The position numbers and the translations under genes were made by a program. Below the pieces are notes generated by a model that was given only the letters and a program-made list of their open reading frames with translations, made no database searches and was not told the DNA's origin. A DNA stretch of 26,885 nt, taken from positions 1 through 26,885 of the forward strand of contig MU626503.1 in NCBI GenBank assembly GCA_025603075.1. The letters run 5' to 3'. This DNA comes from Neoconidiobolus thromboides FSU 785 (lineage: Eukaryota > Entomophthoromycota > Entomophthoromycetes > Entomophthorales > Neoconidiobolaceae). Shown in pieces: positions 19,654 through 26,885 of the stretch. Position 1 is the first letter of the stretch; each line of letters opens with the position of its first letter.

Positions 19654-21930
19654 ATGGTATCATTTTTAGAGAATGAAGTAGTATCCTCAAACATGCATCC
19701 AGTGACATATGAAAAAAAAAAAGGAAGATTATATTTTACTTCAGAAAGGATAGCATATGTATATGATGGAGAACAAGAATTTGCAGTTAGTATTGAACAT
19801 GGTTCTATTGTTAAGCATTTAGCTACTAGTGATAACGCAAAAATTCCAAAGATTAAGATTGAAACAGATAGTACGACTAATAAGGAATTTGTTTTTTCTT
19901 TTGGGTATCAAAACGGCGTTGACGATAAAAATGTATTTAAACAATTGATTCAACAATATAGACTCAATAGAGAAAATAATGCTACAATGTTCAATAATAA
20001 TAGCAATAATGCTTCTACGGATAATACTGGTGTAGATAACAATACTTTAAATCAGAAAAATGAAGATTCAACTATGAATCCTACAACTAACATACCATTG
20101 AACAAAGAAAGACAAGATGGAGTCACTGGTATTGATTCTATGGAGTTAAGGATTCGAGCTTCAATCTTATCAAAAAATAATAATTTAGCCAAGTTACATC
20201 AGAAATTAGTCTTGACGGGTATAATTTCTGAAGAAGAATTTTGGGAAAATAGAAAAGTAACCAACATTGTTAAGAATTGAAGGAACACTATTTATAAATG
20301 TATCTTATTTTTAGGTTTTATTAAATAACCAGCAGATTCAATTAAATCAGAGTAAAGCTCAGAGTTCAGCCTGGTTAGATTTGAAACCTAATGCTCAGGA
20401 CGGAAACGAAATTAAATACACTATCACTCCTGATATTATTAATGAAATATTTTTAGTTTATCCCTCAGGTAAATTAATATATAACTATTATTCTATAGTA
20501 TATATGATATTTAATAACTATTAGTCAAAAGCGCATATGAAGAAAATGTACCAGATAAAGTAAAATTTTATGAGATTGATTTAGATATTAAAATACTAAT
20601 TTATATCAGATTAATGAAATTGATTTTTGGAAACGATTTTTTGCTTCAAAATATTTCCATAGAAATCGTTCAAATACTAGAATTAATTTGGATCTAGATG
20701 ATCCTATTTTTGATCCTTTATTAGATCAAGATGATCAAGGTAAAATATTGATATAATAACAATATAAAAATAATATGTAAATGTGATACAATATTAATAT
20801 TATTACTATAATAATAGAGGCGGAATCTTTAGCTAAAAAATTCAAAAGTGATAGCATACTAAAAAGTATTGATTTAAATGCGAATGAAGCAGATCATGAA
20901 GAAGTAAATAATAATAATAATAATAACATAGCCACTCGTAATATAATATTTATTATTATTAGTTTGGTAATCAACCAGATCAGACCATGATACCAGGACG
21001 TACCAAAAATGCATTATCTTTGATCCGAAGGTTTAATTTCCATTCTAATCAAATTCTAAATAATGCAAAGTAATTCAATTATTAGTTATAATAATAGTAT
21101 ATTAATATTTATTTGATAGGAACAATAACACAACTACAACTAATAATGAAGTAAGAGTTGTTTTATTACTATATATATATTTATTGCTTTTTAGGATATT
21201 ATTAAAAAAGAGTTAATAATTGAAGATTTAAATAAACAAAAGCAAATTAATAGTATTCCACTTCAACTTAGAGATAACAACAATATTTTGAATATCAGCA
21301 ATAATACGAAAGAGGAAATAAAGGAAGAAAACAATGAGGTAGATATCATACTAATTCACCTAGATATATAGTTTTAATTTTTTATTATAGGATTACAACA
21401 AGGTTGTTGAAAAGTTTAAAAAGGATTATCAACAATTAGATTTGAATTTGTGTAATGTAAGCATGTTCAATTATTATTATATATTAATATATCTTTACTG
21501 TTATTATTTAATAGAATAAAACGCATACTAAATTAGCTAGTGATGCCAACATTAAATTTAGTGAAATTATTCAAAACAATAGACAAAGTAAAGAAAACCC
21601 GAAGAATATATTAGATAGCAGCAAGTTAAATGAATTGAAAACTTTTCATTTAATTGGAGTTGAATTGTTAACTCAATACTGGTCAACAGTCAATCAAAAT
21701 ACCAATGACTTGGAGAAAGAAAAACGAATGATTGAAGCACTAAATAAAGTTAGAAGAGATATTATTGAAGTTGTTAGAACACAACAAAAAATTGACAAAA
21801 TGACATTTAAACTATCAAAATTAGTAAGAGATTAGCTATAATTGCCCATGATTTTGTATTTACTTTTATTTTATAGTATATGAGTTCTTTGATAAGAGCT
21901 ATTGATTTCGTGATTCAAAAGCAAGCTTAA
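19654..21930 (+). CDS. TFB1: TFIIH core subunit Tfb1/p62
   Basis: Eleven exons: 19654-20256, 20315-20468, 20525-20559, 20610-20739, 20818-20903, 20963-21069, 21120-21150, 21195-21338, 21391-21456, 21515-21823 and 21877-21930. They join into about 572 codons (human p62 548, yeast 642). An N-terminal PH-like domain (KKKGRLYFTSERIAYVYDG, to about residue 110) is the part that in relatives binds acidic activators and repair factors. An Asn-rich linker leads to BSD1 (LRIRASILSKNNNLAKLHQK, then SEEEFWENR) and BSD2 (INEIDFWKRFFASKYFHRNR). The conserved PGRTKNALSLIRRFNFHSNQ follows, then a helical C-terminus ending AIDFVIQKQA. The complex opens promoters for RNA polymerase II and unwinds damaged DNA in nucleotide excision repair. 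Introns are 44-78 nt. The stop TAA overlaps the VPS55 stop on the other strand. Confidence 0.94.
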
Positions 21931-22707
21931 AAACTTTCTTCTTCATTAAAAAAATAAGCATACAATAATATGGAAGCATAAATTAGCAATCCTCCGCTTA
22001 TTGATAAGGTTGCAGCCATTGGCTCTATCTTTAATAAAAATTAAATTATTAGTATTATATTGTATTATGTTGTATTATTGTTTACTAAATTTGAATGACT
22101 TAATACTAATGGTAAACCTAGAAAAATTAAAAAAGTTAATAATTTATGATATATAGCAATAAGTAAGGTATACCGAATCCAGAAACAACGAATACTGAAG
22201 TTAAAAATTTACCAGCATCCGAGAATCCACTATAATGATATTGAATAAAATAAATAAAAGATGTAAGGTTATTAAGACTTACTTATTATTGTTGTCAGAT
22301 AAAATGTCCTCATTTATATTGGAACACCTTTGACATAATGGGTTTGGTATAGCAGCAAATAAATAAATAAACACTAAGAAATTCAGATTAATATTTTATT
22401 GGATTAATAAATTTAATTTCTTACCTACTATTAATGGTAGCCAATTTCTAGAATGATTAAGGTTGTTATTTAGTTAGAAAGTTTACAGTTTAAATGTTAT
22501 AGTTACCCATACAAAGCACAGGCTAAAATTGATAATAAAAATCCAACGGCTAATACAAACGCTAAGCTTACGATTCTAATTTTATTTTTGTTAAAATCAA
22601 ATTATTGTTGATATCATTATAATTATTGTTACGCTATAAAAAAACCCATATTAAATAAATCCTAATTTATATTACAATATTCACTATTTACTTTTCAATC
22701 CTGCCAT
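21927..22707 (-). CDS. VPS55: Vps55/LEPROT endosomal membrane protein
   Basis: Minus-strand exons are 22707-22692, a single base at 22633, 22575-22507, 22447-22425, 22373-22283, 22229-22174, 22117-22086 and 22028-21927. They give about 129 codons; yeast Vps55 is 140. The start MAGLK resembles MAGVK of animal LEPROT. Four membrane helices appear in order: SLAFVLAVGFLLSILACALY, LPLIVVFIYLFAAIPNP, AGKFLTSVFVVSGFGLPLVL and SISGGLLIYASILLYAYFF. The two middle helices flank a polar NINEDILSDNNNN loop. The family works in late-endosome-to-vacuole traffic with Vps68. The one-base exon fits the family best (MAGLKTIVSLAF...). A single 130-nt intron (22691-22562) is also in frame but drops five residues. 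Introns otherwise are 51-59 nt. Confidence 0.9.
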
Positions 22708-23464
22708 CCTTCTCTTTTACTTATTCGCTAATATTAAAAATAAACTCTCTTTTTTACTCAAATTGAGTATTTAATTTCTTGTCATAAGCAAACAGCAAAT
22801 TCATTGGCCTATATTGACGTCATTGGACGCCATCAATTGAAGCATGAGTTTTACTTTTTATATAATTGTTGAAAATTAATTGAATATCAGTATAAATCAA
22901 ATGTTTGTATTTGTCATATAGAAAAGACAGGTAATAATATAGGGCTTTCCCATATGATGCCTGATTTCTTGTAGCTTTTAGATGGTGAAGGCAGATGATT
23001 CCAATAGTGGATTTTATTTTTTGCAAAGCGGCTAATAATCTTTAAATTATATTTCAATTGAAAAATATCAATAATTACAGCTATATAGCTGTTAAGTTTA
23101 ATTGCATGCTGCTCAAGTTTTCATTTAACAAAACCTCACATTTTAAATTGTAATTATAGCGATAATTCAATTTTTTATTAATAAATTATTGTCAAATAGT
23201 TCTTTCTTTTACTTATAAATTATAACTCTCATTTCAAGTAGTAAAAAAATTTAAGTTATACTTTTTACTCTAACAAACAACGCTATTTTTTTTCAAAAAT
23301 TGGATATAATATATAGAAAAGCTTTACAAATCATATTATAAAAAAGTACTAGATTTTAAATGAAGAATGTATCTATGTTAGATAAAAAAGCTTGGTGCCT
23401 TTTACATATTAAGCAAATTTCAAAACAAAAAGCATTAGTCATAAAGAGCTTATATATCACATAA
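22708..23464 (-). other. Spacer upstream of VPS55 with a possible gene relic
   Basis: On the minus strand, 23038-22745 has one frame interrupted only by a TGA at 22819-22817. The readings ALQKIKSTIGIICLHHLKAT and YGKALYYYLSFLYDKYKH come before the stop and RPMNLLFAYDKKLNTQFE after it. Base composition is less AT-biased than the flanks. I do not recognise the protein. It may be a pseudogene, a transposon remnant or an unspliced exon. The rest is AT-rich and empty. Confidence 0.35.
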
Positions 23465-23576
23465 AACATGGGAGTGTTTTTTTCGACTTCATTATTTTTT
23501 CCATTTTTTAAGCACTATTTAAGCGGAAAATTTGTTAGCAGATTCTTAAACACAAAAACATATCCCCACATGTTAT
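23465..23576 (+). mobile_element. MITE-like element R1, copy 2 (full length)
   Basis: AACATGGGAGTGTTTTTTTC to CCCCACATGTT. It is nearly identical to the copy at 13391 through the core (TTAAGCACTATTTAAGCGG, AAATTTGTTAGCA), which suggests fairly recent spread. Confidence 0.8.
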
Positions 23577-23986
23577 TTAAAAAAAATTATAAATAGCTTA
23601 AAAATTAGTTTATTTTTTAATACTAATTTTGAATATTATAATTATTTTAATATAAACATATAAAAGCAATACTTGACATATAAACTATTACAACATTAAT
23701 AATGCAATTAAGAAACAAGTGCTTTTTAACTATTGAAAAACAAATATTTCAAATTAAATGTTAAAACATTAGAATAGTTTTTAAAAATATAAACAAAAAT
23801 TAAGCCAAAAAAAATATAGTATAAAAAGCTATATATGTAACAATTTTAATTTATACTAAATTAAATAAAATTTGAGTTTTTATTTATTTAGTTTGTATAC
23901 TAGTTGTTTAGAACTGTATAATTATATTATTCTATTTTTACAAATACATTTATATATATTTGTAAAGTTTTCAATAAAACGACAGG
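23577..23986. other. AT-rich spacer before tRNA-Ala
   Basis: No reading frame or repeat is supported. It contains the upstream region of the tRNA-Ala gene. Confidence 0.45.
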
Positions 23987-24059
23987 GGGGAACTAGCTCA
24001 GATGGTAGAGCGCTCGCTTAGCATGCGAGAGGCACCGGGATCGATGCCCGGGTTCTCCA
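23987..24059 (+). tRNA. tRNA-Ala (anticodon AGC)
   Basis: A 73-nt cloverleaf: acceptor GGGGAAC pairs with GTTCTCC (one G-U), discriminator A; D arm GCTC...GAGC; anticodon stem CTCGC/GCGAG with loop TTAGCAT; T stem CCGGG/CCCGG with loop ATCGATG. The A at loop position 54 also occurs in some animal tRNA-Ala genes. No intron. The internal A and B boxes look normal. Confidence 0.97.
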
Positions 24060-24199
24060 TCTTATACTCTAATAAGAGATACATGCGTTAAAAATATTTT
24101 ACTATATCTGAATTGGTCTCATTTTTTTATTAAATTTAATAGACTCCCAAATTAGCAAGGACTTTACTAATACAACTTATATATTAATTAAAGTTGTAA
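24060..24199. other. Spacer after tRNA-Ala
   Basis: The nearest oligo-T runs that could end Pol III transcription are the TTTT at about 24097 and the T7 run at about 24122-24128. No gene is seen. Confidence 0.45.
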
Positions 24200-24302
24200 T
24201 ATATATGAGGGTGTTTTTTTGGCTTCATTACTTTTTCCATCTTTTAAGTACTATTTGAGCAGTAAAATTGTTAAACGCAAAAAAGCATCCCCATATATAT
24301 AT
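24200..24302 (+). mobile_element. MITE-like element R1, copy 3
   Basis: The left end ATATATGAGGGTGTTTTTTT and the complement of the right end, ATATATGGGGATGCTTTTTT, agree at about 17 of 20 positions. This is the clearest view of the terminal inverted repeats. The flanks are TATA-rich, so a TA target duplication is possible but cannot be proved. Confidence 0.78.
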
Positions 24303-24768
24303 TTATCAATAAAGTTTTGTTAGTAGTTAAAGCTAAATACCCAGAAATTAAACCAAATATATTTAGCTAAATTTCACCAAAATAATCATAAATACTATAT
24401 AATTTAAATTCATTAATTCAATATTATTATAGATTTGTTTTAAAAAGCTGATTTTTTCATTTAAGAATTTTATTAGCAGTTTTTCTATTATTTGAATGGA
24501 AAAAGTGATGAAACTAAAACACCCCTATATATTCAAATAATTACAAGCTATTTTTTATTTTAATTGACACTTTTTTAGAAACTGCAATTGTTTTATAATA
24601 AATAACATTTACCATCATAACTTGGTCTTGTCATTATAAAAACTTTATAAAATTCAGACATTTTAAGCAAAAAAGCCATTAATTAAAATAGTATTTAGCT
24701 AATAAAAGCTTAAATATTATTCTTAGGCTGGATAGGTATATTTGTTTAATAACTCAAGTAAAAAAGTA
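24303..24768. other. AT-rich spacer between R1 copy 3 and tRNA-Thr
   Basis: Apart from the inverted R1 fragment at 24491-24533 and the tRNA-Thr terminator (TTTTTT on the minus strand at about 24760-24765), nothing is recognised. Confidence 0.45.
24491..24533 (-). mobile_element. R1 element fragment, inverted
   Basis: Read on the minus strand, TATATAGGGGTGTTTTAGTT then CATCACTTTTTCCATTCAAA matches the left third of R1. Confidence 0.6.
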
Positions 24769-24841
24769 TGCCTTCTATCGGAATCGAACCAATGACCTTC
24801 CGCTTACTAGGCGGACGCTCTGCCAACTGAGCCAAGAAGGC
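24769..24841 (-). tRNA. tRNA-Thr (anticodon AGT)
   Basis: A 73-nt cloverleaf on the minus strand: acceptor GCCTTCT/AGAAGGC plus A; D arm GCTC/GAGC; anticodon stem TCCGC/GCGGA with loop CTAGTAA; T stem ATTGG/CCGAT with loop TTCGATT. No intron. A run of six T follows on the minus strand and should end Pol III transcription. Confidence 0.97.
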
Positions 24842-25140
24842 TTAGTATATGGGATTTTTTTATTATAATAATTTCTTCTATTTTCTACTAGTAACTTTTC
24901 TTATTAAATCGACTTTATACAGTTTAAATGGAATGCTTAACCTATTTTGTAATGCCACCTTTTAGTTTGAACTTGATATTCTTTAGCTTTTTTAGTATTA
25001 AGCACTTTAGATTTTTACTTTTTGATGGTTTTTTATTAATAAAAATTATTTAATTCTCTAAACTTTTTTACTTTCCCTTATATTGTTACTATTTTTAATT
25101 ATTATATAATAATAAATTATTTTTTAATTAAGCTTTATTT
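24842..25140. other. AT-rich spacer after tRNA-Thr
   Basis: No gene or repeat is supported. It holds the upstream region of tRNA-Thr on the minus strand. Confidence 0.4.
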
Positions 25141-25586
25141 ATTCGTTATATGGGGATGTCCAAGTTAGTTTCAGAATTTATTAAAAAACTAATTTAAATT
25201 TCGTTTTTAAATTTATAGTTTTTAATATATGATTAGTTTAAACATAAAGATTTAGTCTTAAACTTTTTAAATAAATTTAAAAGTCTTATTTTAATGTTTT
25301 CACTAAATCTTTAATAAATATACAGGTATTTGACTTTTTTTGTTGAAATAAAAATAAAATCCAAGTTTATATAACTAAACTTTAAAATGGAATTTTCAAA
25401 AAATTTAATATAATAGGGAGAATTACATTATAGTTCATTTACATTAATTTTAATAATAATAAACTTAATCAAGCAATATATAAAATTAATGCTTTAAAGG
25501 AAACAGGAAACCAACAAGTAGCATTGTTATTAACTATAGCTTCGGTATATTTTTTAATAAATATGAAAGTTTTGAGTTTAATATAA
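25141..25586 (+). repeat. Repeat R3, copy A, with fragment of an unrecognised reading frame
   Basis: It shares order and sequence with 26392-26885: the left end TATATGGGGATGTCC, TTGTTGAAATAAAAATAAAA, an ATAGGGAGRA motif, then AATAATAATAAACTTAATCA. The right part (25452-25586) is open and reads NKLNQAIYKINALKETGNQQ, then VALLLTIASVYFLINMKV, before TAA. Compared with copy B it lacks about 85 bases of the coding-like part and has an in-frame TAG upstream, so it is a dead copy. Confidence 0.62.
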
Positions 25587-25697
25587 ATGTAAACCAATAT
25601 GATTATTCAAAAACAATTGATAATAATAAAATGTCGGTACTATAATCTATCATTAAAAGTACAAAAACCATTGACCAAAAAAGACATCATTATATGA
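25587..25697. terminator. Spacer with Pol III terminator of tRNA-Arg
   Basis: The A-run at 25677-25682 reads as TTTTTT on the minus strand, just 3' of tRNA-Arg. It is a typical RNA polymerase III terminator. Confidence 0.6.
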
Positions 25698-25770
25698 TGA
25701 TCCCGCCAGGGATCGAACCTGGAATCTTCTGTTCCGTAGACAGACGCCTTATCCATTGGGCCACGGGACC
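25698..25770 (-). tRNA. tRNA-Arg (anticodon ACG)
   Basis: A 73-nt cloverleaf on the minus strand: acceptor GGTCCCG/CGGGATC (one G-U) plus A; short D stem GCC/GGC; anticodon stem TCTGT/ACAGA with loop CTACGGA; variable AGATT; T stem CCAGG/CCTGG with loop TTCGATC. No intron. Confidence 0.97.
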
Positions 25771-26391
25771 ATTTTTAGTTTTCTATTTAAACATAAATAT
25801 ATATAGCCAAGTAATGTCTTGAAAAATCTATTACTCTAATGTTGATATAACAAACCTGAGTAAAAAAGGTAATTTTTTTGTAGCTAAGATTATGAATTTA
25901 AAAATGACCTCATTGGTTCTAATTGATCCAAGGGAAATTTATTATATTAAATTCAGCTATTTTTTAAAAGCTCTGCTAAATTATTTCAAGTTAATAGATT
26001 AAGTTTTTCAAATATTTAAATTCAGATTTAATTTTTAGATAGTTTTTGACAAATATTATTAATAAAATTAAGTATCAATATTTTATTTAGTATTATATCC
26101 ACAGAACAAATTAAACTAAGTTAAAAAGCAAAGATATAAAAATAAGCAAATAAATAAATTAAAAATCAGATTAAATTTAAATATTTGGGAATGTATTTTT
26201 GTGTCTAACAATTTTTCCGCTTAAAAAAATCACCTCTATTTAATAATTTAAAATACAAAGCATTTAAAATAGTGTTTTGTAGTATAATTTTTATAGCTTT
26301 TTATTTAGCTAAATTAGCCTTACAAAAAGCTGATTTAATATTTACAATCAACTTATTTATACTATAGCTTTTTCTTAGAATATATTAGTTT
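25771..26391. other. AT-rich spacer, only an R1 fragment recognised
   Basis: No reading frame or RNA gene is supported. An inverted R1 right end lies at 26183-26230. Confidence 0.45.
26183..26230 (-). mobile_element. R1 element fragment, inverted right end
   Basis: TTGGGAATGTATTTTTGTGT then CTAACAATTTTTCCGCTTAA is the complement of the right half of R1 (compare 23520-23570). Confidence 0.6.
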
Positions 26392-26885
26392 CATTATTTG
26401 GGGTTGTCCTAATTGGTTTCAAAATTTACTTAGAAATTAATCCAAATTTAAAATTTTAAGTTTATGTTCAATATAACGGTTAAATCTAAAAAGCCTAAAG
26501 TTAAATCTCTCTATTTAAAACTTATTTTAATTGTTTCCTTTTCTTAAATAACTAATTTTCCTAGTTATATAGGTACAGTTATTTGACTTTATTTTTTGTT
26601 GAAATAAAAATAAAATGCAAACTTTCATAACTAAACTTCGAAATGAATTTTTGAAAATTTCAATACAATAGGGAGGAGTACACAATATAAACATTGTAAT
26701 TCATTTACATCAATTTTAAGAGCTACTTATAACAACCCAAGGTTTATGGAATTTTATAATAAAACAAAACAAAGAAAAGACATATTATCAAAGTTTACTA
26801 TCAATAATAATAATAATAAACTTAATCAAGTAATGTATAAAATTAGTGTTTTAAGGAAAACAGGAAATAAAAATCAGCAAGTAGC
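26392..26885 (+). repeat. Repeat R3, copy B, with open reading frame running off the window
   Basis: This is the second copy of the repeat at 25141. From 26647 to the window edge (about 79 codons) the frame is open. It reads FENFNTIGRSTQYKHCNSF, TSILRATYNNPRFMEFYNKT, KQRKDILSKF, an Asn run, then NKLNQVMYKISVLRKTGNKN. A TGA precedes it, so a start or splice acceptor must lie nearby, or the copy is broken. The protein is not recognised. Copy A shares the last part at protein level. It may be a transposon-borne or multicopy gene. Confidence 0.6.

Noticed and set aside
1-26885. CRISPR arrays, rRNA genes, bacterial operons
   Set aside because: None present; the gene structure is that of a eukaryotic nucleus.

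Overview
The window is nuclear DNA of an AT-rich eukaryote, most likely an early-diverging fungus. Genes are cut by many short GT-AG introns (about 41-97 nt, most 45-60). Asparagine codons run in long AAT tracts, and three tRNA genes have oligo-T terminators. The gene set (Tom70, Oms1-like methyltransferase, yeast-type N-terminal amidase Nta1, Swi1-like ARID protein, Ubc6/UBE2J1, Tfb1/p62, Vps55) points to a fungus with mitochondria. A ZRSR2/Urp-like splicing factor, absent from most Dikarya, argues for an early lineage. The species cannot be named from the sequence alone.

Layout: 3-1040 is the 3' end of a secreted-looking cysteine-rich repeat protein. 2229-5966 is a Swi1-like chromatin remodelling subunit. 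6256-6852 (-) is a Ser/Thr-rich secreted protein. 7576-9746 is TOM70 (8 exons). 9886-11106 is NTA1 (6 exons), tail to tail with UBC6 (12389-11116, -, 6 exons). After 1.6 kb of spacer come an OMS1-like methyltransferase (14037-14954, -) and, divergently, the ZRSR2-like gene (15087-16353, 7 exons). 17575-19427+ (-) is a diverged FtsJ/cap 2'-O-methyltransferase-like gene. It is divergent from TFB1 (19654-21930, 11 exons), which overlaps VPS55 (22707-21927, -) at the stop codons. From 22.7 kb onward the DNA is gene-poor: tRNA-Ala(AGC), tRNA-Thr(AGT), tRNA-Arg(ACG), short MITE-like repeats and two diverged copies of a longer repeat with an unrecognised reading frame.

Main points of interest: (1) a tandem duplication across the junction of the convergent ZRSR2-like and FtsJ-like genes, after which each gene kept one copy of its own end and the other copies decayed; (2) a predicted one-nucleotide exon in VPS55 and a ten-nucleotide exon in the ZRSR2-like gene; (3) very tight convergent packing, with TFB1 and VPS55 sharing TTAA at their stop codons and NTA1/UBC6 nine bases apart; (4) a family of about 100-bp elements with inverted ends scattered through the tRNA region and spacers. 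All exon joins were worked out by hand from reading frame, splice-site consensus and remembered family conservation; none has been tested with RNA data.
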